A stretch of 64,000 bases of DNA from Euborellia annulipes (lineage: Eukaryota > Arthropoda > Insecta > Dermaptera > Anisolabididae): the NCBI GenBank assembly GCA_023213315.1, contig JAKCPI010013796.1:1-64000 (forward strand), written 5' to 3'. The notes beneath the pieces are model-generated. The model searched no databases. It was not told the origin of the DNA and saw only the letters and a program-made list of their open reading frames with translations. The position numbers and the translations under genes are program-made. Positions within the stretch are counted from its first letter, which is position 1; every line of letters starts with the position of its first letter. Shown piece after piece: positions 32,015-42,617 of the stretch.

Positions 32015-33013
32015 ACAATCTATATCAAAACCAGACGGCAATTATAAATATTGGTGATGAACAAAGAGAAGCCAAAATAAAAAAAGGTGTAAGACAAGGA
32101 TGTGCTGTCACCCATGATTTTCAACTTATACATAGAAGAAGCGATTAAAGAATTCAAAGACAAAATTGATACAGGTATAGAAATCCAAGGTCAAAAGATC
32201 GCTATGTTAAGATTTGCCGATGACATTGCCCTTCTAGGAAGCAATAAAAAAGAATTAGAGGACGCCTTGAATGGAATTAACCAAATCCTAATAGAAGAAA
32301 TCAAAATGAAAATAAACAAGAATAAAACCAAGGTCCTAGTATGTACAAAAAAAGAACAAACGAGACAGGAATGCATCAAAATTAACCAAGAAAACCTAGA
32401 AGGAGTTAAGGAATTCCGCTACCTAGGAAGTAAAATAACATGGGATGGGAGGAGCAAAAACGAAATTAAATCAAGAATTGCCCAAGCAAAAATGGGGTTT
32501 AATTCAAAACAAAAACTACTATGCTCCTCCTCAATCAGCTTAGCAAACAGGAAGTTGCTATTGAAGACATATGTATGGAGCATAGCCATGTACGGGTGTG
32601 AAACCTGGACAATTGGAAAAGCGGAGAGAAAGAGATTGGAGGCTTTCGAAATGTGGTGCTACAGAAGAATGATGAATATCAAATGGATGGATAAAATCAC
32701 AAATGAAGAAGTTCTTGGAAAAATCGGAGAAAGAAGAACCTTGTGGAAGAGTCTGAAGAAGAGAAGAGGTCAGATGATGGGGCACACACTGAGACATGGG
32801 GGACTGCTTAGGGATATCTTGGAGGGGGAGGTGGGAAAGAAAAGGGGAAGGGGAAGACCCAGATTAGAATATTTCAACCAAATAATTGGGGATATGGGAT
32901 GCCAGACATTTAGAGAGGTTAAACAGCTGGCGGAGGACAGAGTCGAGTGGAGACGGATTGTTGCATCAAACCAGTCTTAGGACTGTATACTCAATGATGA
33001 TGATGATGATGAT
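32015..33013 (+). mobile_element. RTE-type LINE insertion, copy 1 (5'-truncated)
   Basis: Flanked by 10-bp target duplications AGACCTTTTT (32,005-32,014 and 33,014-33,023). The 3' end is a short UTR and a (GAT)n tail, typical of RTE-clade elements. Same subfamily as 36,968-38,008 and 40,596-41,463. Confidence 0.9.
32024..32980 (+). pseudogene. RTE-type reverse transcriptase, C-terminal part
   Basis: Encodes the second half of the RT: VRQGC, the catalytic box MLRFADDIALL, then GVKEFRYLGSKITWDGRS and TYVWSIAMYGCETWTIGKAE, KRLEAFEMWCYRRMM and the basic GKKRGRGRPRLEYF. Compared with copy 2, a 2-base GT deletion near 32,104 breaks VRQGC from LSPMIFNLYIEEAI, shifting the frame. From 32,102 the frame is open to the stop at 32,980 (292 codons). 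The EN domain and first RT motifs are absent owing to 5' truncation. It would have acted in target-primed reverse transcription. Confidence 0.9.
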
Positions 33014-33170
33014 AGACCTTTTTTGTTAGGTTTGTTTCAGGCCTAACTCTTTGTTTATGAACCGATTTCGATGATTCTTTTTTTATTGGAAAGGGGGTAT
33101 CTTAGGGATGGTGACTATTAATTTGGTCAAGTTCTGATGATAGGATCACTATTAATAAATACTAAAAAGA

Positions 33171-33577
33171 GAAAAATAAAAAATTTTAAGAAAAAAATAA
33201 AAACCGACTTCAAAAAAATTAAATGCAACAAATAAAATACACTAAAAGGTATAAAATAATTATTATCTTATTTAGTTACAACTAAACGACGAAATATTAA
33301 CATGAAATTACTTTTTGAAGTCGGTGCCAAACATATACCTTTTATGAATCGCACTCGACGGATCTTACTTAGTACGTTTGGTGGGTACGCTCGCTTATAG
33401 GTATAGTTTGTTTGGCACCGACTTCAAAAAGTAATTTCATGTTAATATTTCGTCGTTTAGTTGTAACTAAATAAGATAATAATTATTTTATACCTTTTAG
33501 TGTATTTTATTTGTTGCATTTAATTTTTTTGAAGTCGGTTTTATTTTTTTCTTAAAAATTTTTATTTTTATTAGGCC
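33171..33577. repeat. Long palindrome with four ACCGACTTC motifs
   Basis: Arms 33,171-33,332 and 33,408-33,577 are almost exact inverted copies (AACTAAACGACGAAATATTA, CATGAAATTACTTTTTGAAG) around a 75-bp loop. GAAGTCGGT or its inverse appears at both outer and inner arm edges. Confidence 0.85.
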
Positions 33578-34137
33578 TCCAAGGAGCGGGTCGCCTCTTA
33601 CAAAAGATAAGATAGATACCCTAGTAGCACAATGTTTCAAACTATATAGTAGCTATATAGTGCGTATATAGATTAAATTTTGGGAAGCAAATTTATACTT
33701 TCAAGTTCAGAACAAATAACTAAAATTCAGAGCGTGTGGCTGAGAGAGCCAGGATAAACTCACATTTGACCTTTTTTTTTCATTATTTACAATAAAATAA
33801 TTATACGCCACCCGCTGGCTCTATATGTTCTTCTACCGAAAGTGTAAAAATAGAGAAAAAAAAATACCTACTTTGCATTCATATTTTCATTAAAATAAAA
33901 ATCAACCACGTTGTTATCGTTCCGTTACTTTGATGAAAATAGAGAGATATCGACTGAAAATTGAGAAATGGCCATCGATTTAATATTTGAGGAATAACCA
34001 AGCTACATTGAGTTTTTGACGACTTCATTGGTAAACAATGCTGAAGAAATGGAAGAATCATCCACTTAAAACCAGCTCTCACTTTTGGAAAAAAATGTTT
34101 TAATAATTTTTAATTAAACTAATTATTAACAGGTAGT
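33578..34137. other. No gene recognised
   Basis: AT-rich DNA with a short patch resembling the AAGTCGATTC tandem family (ATAGAGAGATATCGACTG to AGGAATAACCAAGC, 33,940-34,000), too diverged to call. Confidence 0.45.
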
Positions 34138-34459
34138 TGAATCAGATTAGCCGAGAGCTTAAAGACACTAGTCTTCTAAGCAGAAGTCCCGGGTTCGAGT
34201 CCGAGTCCCTGCATTGATATTTGACCGGCTATAATATGATTCCTAGTCACCAATCCGTCTGGCAAGCGTGGTGACTTAATGCCAACCCCCTTCCATTTGA
34301 TGGAAGAGGCCTACCCAGGTAACCACAATATCCTAAGAATATTCTAAGGATATTCTAAGGACATTTAAATCTTCTTAGAATATTCTGAAGATATTGTGTG
34401 TTACCTGGGTATATTCAAGCAGTGGATTGTCGCTATCGACAGGCTGATGATGATGATGA
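34138..34459 (+). mobile_element. tRNA-derived SINE with RTE-like tail, carrying a nested MITE
   Basis: Pol III-type head: A-box region GATTAGCCGAGAGCTTAA and perfect B box GGTTCGAGTCC (34,192-34,202). The body is TTTGACCGGCTATAATATGA and GGCAAGCGTGGTGACTTAAT. The 3' tail is CTGATGATGATGATGA, like the GAT tails of the RTE LINEs here, which fits RTE-driven mobilisation. A 96-bp MITE with TA duplications sits inside. A body fragment recurs at about 56,165. Confidence 0.8.
34314..34409. mobile_element. ~96-bp palindromic MITE, copy 3
   Basis: CCCAGGTAACCACAATATCC to its inverse, flanked by TA (34,312-34,313 and 34,410-34,411). Inserted in the SINE body. Confidence 0.85.
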
Positions 34460-34499
34460 GTTGAATAAAAATGAAGTTTAAGTTTTTTTTTTTTTGCAT

Positions 34500-34870
34500 G
34501 TCTTGTGATGGATTGAATGGCGCGCGAAGTTATCCATTTCAAATGGTTAGAGCGGGCCCGGGGGGGGGGGGGGGGGGGGAAAAAAAAAAACCACTCAAAA
34601 ATGAAGAAGGGCCCCCACACGTCGCGCCACGCTACATCGGGCGGCACCCTTCCCACGGCCCGTTGGCGCGGCGAGATCAGCAAAATCACAGAGCCCGTGG
34701 CAAACCATTTATGCCCTTTCTTCTATAGCCGACTTGCATTTTTATCGGACGCGCGCCACAAGTAAGGCCGCGCTACCTCGGGCGGCACCCTTCCACGGCC
34801 TGTTGGCGCGAGCAGATGCGGCGTGATCCGCGAAATCACAGGCCGTGGGAAGGCACCTTTAAGTAAAACA
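34500..34870. repeat. GC-rich duplicated segment
   Basis: CGCTACATCGGGCGGCACCC and CACGGCC(C/T)GTTGGCGCG recur about 142 bp apart (34,630 and 34,772) in sequence far richer in GC than the rest. An uninterrupted G-run then A-run lies at 34,561-34,590. Overlapping frames have no domain. Origin unknown. Confidence 0.55.
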
Positions 34871-34960
34871 AGCCGTTTTGCTCAGCGTGGATATATATTC
34901 CTAGGCTGCTAAGCTGGAAGCTTCTCATTAAGATACTTTAATCAGTTTTTACTTTATCCA

Positions 34961-35557
34961 ATGCGAAGCATGGGAGAAAGTATTGGAATCGCTCTCGCGG
35001 CAAGCGCGACTTCAAAGGGTCCTCAGGTAAAGACTACGGAACCCATGGACTCAATTAAGGTCACAAATTGAAGTATTCAATGAGATTGAATTTTAGCACG
35101 TGACGGTTTTGCCAAAAATTACCTGGGATCTCGCCGAGAGGCCAAAAAGTGCCATTTTTTTGGAAGTGCGTGGGGATGGATGGATGGATGGATGGATGGA
35201 TGTATGTGTGTTATCGTTTTTTTCGTCCACGAATTTTTCCACACCGTTGCACCGAATGAATTGAAATTGAAAACCTACCAGTATTTTAACAAAATGAAGC
35301 GCTGATTAGTTTTTGGTACATATCGGTCCACAAACATTAGTACTTTATTTCAGTACTTTTTTAGTTTTTTCTAAATATCTTGAAAATAACTTAACCAATT
35401 TTGATGAAATTTAATATCCTAATTAAGTACCTTGGGACCCACAAAAAAGGTTAAATAAAGTTTTTAGTAAAATTATATTTTAAAGTACTTTACTCTAGAA
35501 CATATTAATATTTCAAATGAATTTGGATAAAGTTTAGCAACGATCCGTTGCAGTTTA
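34961..35557 (+). mobile_element. ATGCGAAGCAT-family element, short copy
   Basis: Complete-looking 0.6-kb version: ATGCGAAGCATGGGAGAAAG, then GGCAAGCGCGACTTCAAAGG, a GGAT microsatellite (35,173-35,205) and an AAGTACTTTACTCTAGA section joined directly to the ATATTAATATTTC end and hairpin GCAACG-ATC-CGTTGC. It lacks the ~120-bp tandem units of the copy at 22,640. Confidence 0.7.
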
Positions 35558-35569
35558 TTCTTCTTTAGT

Positions 35570-35838
35570 GATGTTATTAATAGTGATCATATCATCAGAA
35601 CTTGACCAAATTAATATGACACCATCCCTAAGACACCCCCTTTCGGATAAAAAAAGAACCATCGAAATCGGTTCATAAACAAAGAGGTTAGGTCTAAACA
35701 AACCTAATAAAAAAGGTCTAATACCTATGAAAAAAAACGAAAAAAAAATGGGACCAATCGGAAGCTAGACTGGACCCAATGCAAAAAAAAATTTCAAAAT
35801 CGGTTGACAATTGGCGGAGATATGAGGTAACATAGGCA

Positions 35839-35873
<35 letters not shown>

Positions 35874-35930
35874 CAGTCGAATAGAGAACCTCCTCCTTTT
35901 TTGAAGTCGGTTAAAAAAAATAAAAGATTT
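35570..35930 (-). mobile_element. ACCGACTTCAAAAA-family element, inverted copy
   Basis: Reverse complement matches 31,829-32,014 joined to 33,014-33,160, that is, the element without the LINE. A partial tip (AGAACCTCCTCCTTTTTTTG) recurs at 36,050-36,079. It includes an A-run of about 32 bases. Confidence 0.7.
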
Positions 35931-36959
35931 CTTTGGCATTTTTAAGTAGATATGAGTAAAAATCACTGGCACTAAAACGGTTAAAATATATTTAATTACG
36001 GTTAGTTTGCCATAAGAAACGATTTGTCGTTGCCGTTATTTATTCCATTCAGAACCTCCTCCTTTTTTTGAAGTCGGTTAACAAAATGGACGAACGAATT
36101 GAAAGAGATTCCGAATCTGAAAGCCAACCGAGAGAGCGAGAATCGTATCACTCAGGCCATTAACCCCCACCCCACACCCCTATACTCCCACCCTAACATT
36201 TCAACGAAATTGTTGATATATAAGAGTAAATATTATTTTATAGAAATTTATTCAGGTATTCAAGTTTAATACATTTACGTCAACACAATCTAATAAATCT
36301 CAAACTGGTGAGGTTTATAGCTTGCTTCTTTGCTTGCCAGCCTGCCTATTCTCGTTATATAATATTTACGATTATTACCAAAATAAATGTGAAATTCAAA
36401 AAAAAAAGAACAAAATTTGTTATACCTACCTATAATATTTATCTTTTTGATGTTTTCATGGCCAAGTTCATTTTAAAAGATGGCTTATTCAAGGTTTATT
36501 AGAAGAATATAAGGAACATAATTAATTCTATGTTCATAAATAAAGTTTCTTAATGTCAGTCATTTTCAAATTGAGAGTTGTAAATCAAATATATGACAAT
36601 AATTATGTTCTTAGGAAATTAGACCTAAACTATAGTATTCCCATTGGTACTTCGACCTTCTGCCAGGGTCACCAACACCAATTATCCCCCCTAAGAGTAA
36701 TGTCAAAAACCAATAAAAAGGCCAAAATTTATGAAAAAACTCTGAACTTATATTTTATAAAATGTAGAGTGTTGCCAACTTGCCTTAAGAGTGATGTCAA
36801 ATGTCAAAAACCCCCTAAAAAGGCTGAAATTAAACAAAAATAAACCCTAAATTGATATATCGTGAAATATAGAGTATTTCGAAAATGTAGGTTTTTGTTT
36901 AAAATATGGATAATTAAATGAATATAATTGAAATAAATAGTATCCCAATAATTCCACAT
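35931..36959. other. No gene recognised over 1 kb
   Basis: AT-rich DNA. A loose direct similarity (AAAGGC(C/T)(A/G)AAATT near 36,717 and 36,820) is seen, but no coding or RNA signal. Confidence 0.45.
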
Positions 36960-36967
36960 TATGTTCT

Positions 36968-38008
36968 CATCATCATCATTGAGTATACAGTCCTAAGACT
37001 GGTTTGATGCAACAATCCGTCTCCACTCGACTCTGTCCCCCGCCAGCTGTTTGACCTCTCTAAATGTCTGGCATCCCATATCCCCAATTATTTGGTTGAA
37101 ATATTCTAATCTGGGTCTTCCCCTTTTCCCCCTCTCCCCTCCAAGATATCCCTAAGCAGTCCCCCATGTCTCAGTGTGTGCCCCATCATCTGACCTCTTC
37201 TCTTCTTCAGACTCTTCCACAAGGTTCTTCTTTCTCCGATTCTTCCAAGAACTTCTTCATTTGTAATTTTATCCATCCATTTGATATTCATCATTCTTCT
37301 GTAGCACCACATTTCGAAAGCCTCTAATCTCTTTCTCTCCGCTTCTCTAATTGTCCAGGTTTCACACCCGTACATGGCTATGCTCCATACATATGTCTTC
37401 AATAGCAACTTCCTGTTTTCTAAGCTGATTGAGGAGGAGCATAGTAGTTTTTGTTTTGAATTAAACCCCATTTTTGCTTGGGCAATTCTTGATTTAATTT
37501 CGTTTTCGCTCCTCCCATCCCATGTTATTTTACTTCCTAGGTAGCGGAATTCCTTAACTCCTTCTAGGTTTTCTTGGTTAATTTTGATGCATTCCTGTCT
37601 CGTTTGTTCTTTTTTTGTACATACTAGGACCTTGGTTTTATTCTTGTTTATTTTCATTTTGATTTCTTCTATTAGGATTTGGTTAATTCCATTCAGGGCG
37701 TCCTCTAATTCTTTTTTATTGCTTCCTAGAAGGGCAATGTCATCGGCAAATCTTAACATAGCGATCTTTTGACCTTGGATTTCGATACCTGTATCAATTT
37801 TGTCTTTGAATTCTTTAATCGCTTCTTCTATGTATAAGTTGAAAATCATGGGTGACAGCACACATCCTTGTCTTACACCTTTTTTTATTTTGGCTTCTCT
37901 TTGCTCATCTCCAATATTTATAATTGCCGTCTGGTTTTGATATAGATTGTAGATTAGTCTTCTCTCCCTGAATTTTATTCCCGCCTGTTTTAATATTTTA
38001 AACAGCTC
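36968..38008 (-). mobile_element. RTE-type LINE insertion, copy 2 (5'-truncated)
   Basis: Flanked by 8-bp duplications TATGTTCT (36,960-36,967 and 38,009-38,016). On the minus strand it ends in (GAT)4. It extends slightly further 5' than copy 1. Confidence 0.9.
37037..38000 (-). pseudogene. RTE-type reverse transcriptase, C-terminal part, copy 2
   Basis: The frame through LFKILKQAGIKF, KKGVRQGCVLSPMIFNLY, MLRFADDIALL and YGCETWTIREAE is open to ILEGRGGKGEDPD at about 37,106, where a small deletion relative to copies 1 and 3 shifts the frame before the RPRLEYF basic end. So the GC-VLSPMIF junction is intact here but the C-terminus is not. No endonuclease domain is present. Confidence 0.9.
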
Positions 38009-38152
38009 TATGTTCTATATATTAAAAATGTGAAAGTATAAAACTGCGAGTTAAAAATTTTCTTAAGAGACCTTTTGATTAGTGAACTGAGTGGATATCG
38101 ATGAGGCAGTCCAAAAAAGAAGAAGATAATTTACACTATCTTTTTATTCATA

Positions 38153-38194
38153 AAACCGACGTTTCGGAGGCTATTCCCTCCTTCTTCAGGGTTT
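38153..38194 (-). ncRNA. Hammerhead-ribozyme-like motif (left arm, family D copy 2)
   Basis: Same sequence as 20,063-20,104. Confidence 0.65.
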
Positions 38195-38366
38195 TGAAAA
38201 GTCAGTGAAGGAAATCCAATGCGACATTCCCCTCTGTCTCCTCTTTCAGTGGCAGTAACAATAATATATTGTATTTCATTCTCAGCAGAATTATAATATA
38301 GTATATTTATTGCCAGTGAAAGAGGAGACGGGAATGTCGCATTGAATTTCCTTCACTGACTTTTCA

Positions 38367-38408
38367 AAACCCTGAAGAAGGAGGGAATAGCCTCCGAAAC
38401 GTCGGTTT
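38367..38408 (+). ncRNA. Hammerhead-ribozyme-like motif (right arm, family D copy 2)
   Basis: Stem I AAACC (38,367-38,371) / GGTTT (38,404-38,408), core CTGAAGA at 38,372-38,378, stem II GGAGG/CCTCC, GAAA, stem III ACGT, C17. Unchanged from family D copy 1. Confidence 0.7.
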
Positions 38409-38695
38409 ATGAATAAAAAGATAGTGTAAATTATCTTCTTCTTTTTTGGACTGCCTCATCAATATCCACTCAATTTCACTTATCAGTCCGTCTCCAAAAA
38501 TTACTCCAATTTTTCGTTTAAACAATTTAATATGTATTTTAAATACTAAGCAAAACTAAAACAAATCAATTTTAAACGTTCTTCTTTAAGTTTTGCAGCT
38601 TCTAAAATTTTAGCACTCGTAAAATTCTGCTCGGACCTCATGGGCCTAAGGGCTAAATCGGCCACTGATAGAAATTGGCATTTTTAAGCTATTGC

Positions 38696-38960
38696 ATAGC
38701 TTTTATCGCGGGCTTTGAGCGCGGCGACCGAATCGAGAAATTCCGTAACGAAAATAACCTAACAATCCCCTCCAAGCGGCCAGCCGAAAGCCAGCGGAGT
38801 CGCCCGACTCTTGGCGGAGAGGCGGCTCGAGCGGGGGAGATGTCCCTCCCCGCCGCCGCCCACCACTCCTACACGAGACTCGAGCGACTCGACTGACAGC
38901 CGACCGGCGGATTTAAGAGGTGGGGAGGGGGCTTTCAAAGGATCTCATTATGGAGGGGAT
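38696..38960 (+). repeat. Helentron-related 5' end followed by GC-rich sequence
   Basis: AAGCTATTGCATAGCTTTTA, then GCGCGGCGACCGAATC and AAATTCCGTAACGAAAATAA, matches the start of the 39,328 element. It continues into GC-rich DNA (GGCGGAGAGGCGGCTCGAG, CCGCCGCCGCCC) ending in a G-run at 38,973. Frames across the GC-rich part have no recognised domain. Confidence 0.55.
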
Positions 38961-39327
38961 TTTGAAATTAAAGGGGGGGGGGGTTTCTTTTACAAAATTA
39001 TAATTTATTAATTATCTTATTTTTTTACAATACATTTAAATTATAAAATACAATTAAACTATAATAGTAAATAATATAAATGAATAATAAATAATTTTCT
39101 GGAGACGAACAGTGGACAGCCGGTACATCTTTAAAAGAAAAAAATATATTTTAAATTGCATTTTAAAGTAAAAAACGCGGAATATAGAATATTTATTTTT
39201 TTTATTAACATTTATTTTAAATTTTTTTCAGACGGACATGAGACAACACCGTGGGATTATTATTATTATTTGTATTTCCCATGCATTATGCTATTCAAAT
39301 AAATAGGATTAAACAAAAATAATTATT
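38961..39327. other. No gene recognised
   Basis: AT-rich DNA with TTATTATTATT near 39,257. Confidence 0.45.
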
Positions 39328-39690
39328 AAGCTATTGCATAGCTTTTATCGCGGGCTTTGAGCGCGGCGACCGAATCAAGAAATTCCGTAACGAAAATAAA
39401 CCTAACACCCCCACTCCGACCGGCACAGCGGTGCGGCGTTGAAAGCCGTGCATCGTCTAACGTCGTTTCAGTTCGGCAGACTTCGACACGGTGTTTGTGT
39501 GCGTGCGACTAGACGTATGCGTGTAGACTGTACGAAGCTCGCACGGATCGAGACGAGCTGTTCCGAAATCGGACGAATACGTAAGCAGCTGTTTGTGAAA
39601 AAATATTGCATAAATATTATAATTGCATAAGTTGATAAAAAATGCTATGCAATAGCTTTACCGCGGCAGTCCCCGAGTGCCACACATCTA
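39328..39690 (+). mobile_element. Non-autonomous Helentron-type element (~0.36 kb)
   Basis: The 5' terminus AAGCTATTGCATAGCTT is itself palindromic and is followed by TATCGCGGGCTTTGAGCGCG. The 3' part reads GCATAAGTTGATAAAAAATG, CTATGCAATAGCTTTACCGC, GGCAGTCCCCGAGTGCC, ACACATCT. The 3' end is the same as the tail after the helicase-endonuclease gene at 56,552-56,645, which identifies the probable autonomous partner. Confidence 0.7.
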
Positions 39691-40586
39691 TTTTTTTACA
39701 TAATGTGTTTTTGTTGCAATTTTTCATTTACTAGAGTGTTAGATTTATGCAAGTGAAAATAATGAAAGTGGAGAGCAGATCGATATAAAATATCTTTTGC
39801 AATATCTCGTTAAATGGCCAATTAAAGCAATCTGCTCTATCTCTTTGGTAAATATCTAAAAATGCTGCTGCTAAGCTGGCTGGCTGGCAGGCAGGCACAA
39901 AAAAAAACAACCCCTCTTCATAATTAACACGCCCACTTTCATCAATTATTTAATCTCATACTTGGATAAACAATGTCGTGGTTTTTTTGCACTCCACTCT
40001 CATTAATAAAATAGATTTATGCTACTTTGTTTAAAAGAATCTAACAGGTGTGTGTTCATATACCTACCTTTCTTTTCTTTTTTTTTTTTTTTTTTTTTAT
40101 TTAGAAAAATAATTTCAATCGTTTTACCCACATAAGTAAGATATCTCTAGAGACAAACCATTTTATTGCTCTCAATCTCTCTCTTTCAATCATTTTTTTC
40201 TAGAAATAATTTACAATAAATTGCTTGATTTTTTTTTTTTTTTTTTAAATCCCAATCGAAAAGTTCTTGGAAGAATCGGAGAAAGAATGACCTTGTGGAA
40301 GAGTTAAAAAAGGGAGTACAAAATTTTAATAGAAATGACAAAAAAAAATAAACATTTTTTTTTTTTTTTTTTATTAATTAATTCCGCGTGTCAAAAAACG
40401 TAGACAATATTGTGGTAGTTGACGTTCCCTTAACTGGTCATTAACATTAATTAGTTTATGTTAAATTTAAACCAGCTCGAGTACTGATTTATTTTTTGAT
40501 TTTTTAAATTTCATTCGGACTTCATTGTAAAGAGGTGTAAATAATTGTATATACTGGCATGTTATCTCATTTGAATTTGTATGTGT
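39691..40586. other. No gene; homopolymers and a 48-bp LINE scrap
   Basis: T-runs at 40,080-40,098, 40,230-40,246 and 40,358-40,372. Bases 40,259-40,306 (AAGTTCTTGGAAGAATCGGA, GACCTTGTGGAAGAGTT) are a short fragment of the RTE RT sequence. Confidence 0.55.
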
Positions 40587-40595
40587 ATATATCTA

Positions 40596-41435
40596 GCGAT
40601 TAAAGAATTCAAAGACAAAATTGATACAGGTATCGAAATCCAAGGTCAAAAGATCGCTATGTTAAGATTTGCCGATGACATTGCCCTTCTAGGAAGCAAT
40701 AAAAAAGAATTAGAGGACGCCTTGAATGGAATTAACCAAATCCTAATAGAAGAAATCAAAATGAAAATAAACAAGAATAAAACCAAGGTCCTAGTATGTA
40801 CAAAAAAAGAACAAACGAGACAGGAATGCATCAAAATTAACCAAGAAAACCTAGAAGGAGTTAAGGAATTCCGCTACCTAGGAAGTAAAATAACATGGGA
40901 TGGGAGGAGCAAAAACGAAATTAAATCAAGAATTGCCCAAGCAAAAATGGGGTTTAATTCAAAACAAAAACTACTATGCTCCTCCTCAATCAGCTTAGCA
41001 AACAGGAAGTTGCTATTGAAGACATATGTATGGAGCATAGCCATGTACGGGTGTGAAACCTGGACAATTGGAAAAGCGGAGAGAAAGAGATTGGAGGCTT
41101 TCGAAATGTGGTGCTACAGAAGAATGATGAATATCAAATGGATGGATAAAATTACAAATGAAGAAGTTCTTGGAAGAATCGGAGAAAGAAGAACCTTGTG
41201 GAAGAGTCTGAAGAAGAGAAGAGGTCAGATGATGGGGCACACACTGAGACATGGGGGACTGCTTAGGGATATCTTGGAGGGGGAGGTGGGAAAGAAAAGG
41301 GGAAGGGGAAGACCCAGATTAGAATATTTCAACCAAATAATTGGGGATATGGGATGCCAGACATTTAGAGAGGTTAAACAGCTGGCGGGGGACAGAGTCG
41401 AGTGGAGACGGATTGTTGCATCAAACCAGTCTTAG
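40596..41435 (+). pseudogene. RTE-type reverse transcriptase, C-terminal part, copy 3
   Basis: Open from the truncation point to TAG/TAA at 41,435. It includes MLRFADDIALL (catalytic YXDD-type box as FADD), YLGSKITW, YGCETWTI, FEMWCYRRMM, the basic KKRGRGRPRLEYF and the C-terminal VEWRRIVASNQS. An upstream in-frame ATG comes from the target site, so the listed start is not the element's own. With only palm/thumb remnants it cannot act alone. Uninterrupted frame and clean target duplication mean the insertion is young. Confidence 0.9.
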
Positions 41436-41463
41436 GACTGTATACTCAATGATGATGATGATG
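40596..41463 (+). mobile_element. RTE-type LINE insertion, copy 3 (5'-truncated)
   Basis: Flanked by 9-bp duplications ATATATCTA (40,587-40,595 and 41,464-41,472). Ends in (GAT)n. Nearly identical to copy 1. Confidence 0.9.
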
Positions 41464-42236
41464 ATATATCTATGTATGTAAGTGTGTGTTGTGTAATCAA
41501 GCTTTTATCAATGTTCTGTACAAACTGATGGGGTCGGCACATTGGTGGGGGGGTGGGTGAGTACCTTTTGACATCTGTAATTAATAATAACTCACTGACT
41601 TGCCTATTGTGTGGTCCCACAGTTTCCACTGAGGAAGAGATGCCGAAAGCTCTCTCTCGAAATATTTGGATTAACCATTTGAATAATAAAATAAATTACT
41701 GGAAAGAAGCAATTCAATTTATTTATCCTTTAACAATAAAAAATTAATATATCCACACCAAACCAGCAAAATTCTTATGATTATTTTTAATTGCAATTAC
41801 ATTCAAAACTTTGTGGTCAGTGATAATATGTCTTGATGATGGCCATCATAGCTAATGTAAACGTTGTTAAAAATATGAATTAAGTTTTATTTCAATTTTA
41901 TTTTATTTTGGCTGCGATTAGAAATCGACCGTTTTACCTGAATTTAAAATTATAAATAGTATTAATATATCGTTTTTAATTGAAACATCGTTCGGTGTTC
42001 CAGGTACTCTTAATTAAAGAAACTACAATGTATCCAATGATACATTGCACAAAGAAAGTGCAAAGAGAGGCGGATTGGAGATAAAGGAGGACTAAAAGTA
42101 GTATTTTTTTAATTCTGGTTAAATATAAATTTCATTTAAAAATAAATTGTAAAAAAAAACCAAATTAATATAATTTCTTTTGTTTATAGATTAGGTAAAA
42201 TTAAATCTTAGCAAATTTAATTATAAATAATAAACT
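41464..42236. other. No gene; one hammerhead motif and a degenerate one
   Basis: Besides the ribozyme-like motif at 41,625-41,670, TTGATGATGGCC..GTAAACGTTGTT (about 41,833-41,870) looks like a decayed relative with GAAA mutated to TAAA. ATGTATCCAATGATACAT (42,028-42,045) is a short hairpin. Confidence 0.5.
41625..41670 (+). ncRNA. Hammerhead-ribozyme-like motif, solo
   Basis: Stem I TCCA (41,625-41,628) / TGGA (41,667-41,670). Core CTGAGGA (N7=G) at 41,629-41,635, an extra A, stem II GAGA..TCTC, GAAA at 41,659-41,662, stem III ATAT, cleavage-site T at 41,666. No palindromic partner was found nearby. Confidence 0.6.
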
Positions 42237-42405
42237 AGAAAATCATAGATCAAAGATGGTGTCATCTATTAAATCCGATGGAGTGGAATATTTTTAATTA
42301 TATGTCAGAGGGGTTGTTTTTCACCCCCTCGGGAATCGAAAAATCCCGCCATCGGATTTAATAGATGACACCATCTTTGATCTATGATTTTCTAGTAAAT
42401 TTGAA
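42237..42405. mobile_element. MITE with long inverted repeats and partial tRNA-like core, copy 1
   Basis: CTAGAAAATCATAGATCAAA, GATGGTGTCATCTATTAAAT and CCGATGG at the left return inverted at the right. The core keeps CACCCCCTCGGGAATCGA, the inverse of the T arm of the tRNA-like sequence in copy 2. Confidence 0.75.
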
Positions 42406-42617
42406 TCTATTACCATCGGCAAATTAATATCTTTCATATTAAATTAGGAAAAGTCATTCCATTGCCCTTCGAATTTTGAATTTCTTCAAAATTCGAAACA
42501 CTCAACCACCTTTATTTAAATTATATGGCATGGCTATATGTTTAAATTTAGAATCACTATATCGCGAAATTTTACAAATTAAGATAACAATCTTTGAGTA
42601 AAATATTTTACGCGTTT

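Larger units (their letters stand above)
31829..33577 (+). mobile_element. ACCGACTTCAAAAA-family element split by an RTE LINE
   Basis: The head (TTTTAACCGACTTCAAAAAA at 31,829) continues to GTAGGTATTAGACC at about 32,010. The LINE at 32,015-33,013 intervenes, and the element resumes with AGACCTTTTTTGTTAGGTTT. It ends in a long palindrome (33,171-33,577) whose tips are again ACCGACTTCAAAAA / GAAGTCGGTTTT. No transposase seen. Confidence 0.7.
38091..38469. mobile_element. Penelope-like palindromic repeat, family D, copy 2
   Basis: Arms mirror each other and match 20,000-20,424, with about 25 bp missing near the centre. Outer edge TGGATATCGATGAGGCAGTC; right flank CACTTATCAGTCCGTCTCC conserved. 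Carries a hammerhead fold in each arm. Confidence 0.8.

Noticed and set aside
34375..34765. Frames of 82-104 codons across the GC-rich island
   Set aside because: Overlap the MITE, SINE tail and homopolymers; proline/arginine-rich low-complexity translation only.
41833..41870. Additional hammerhead
   Set aside because: Core GAAA reads TAAA and stem II does not pair; treated as decayed.
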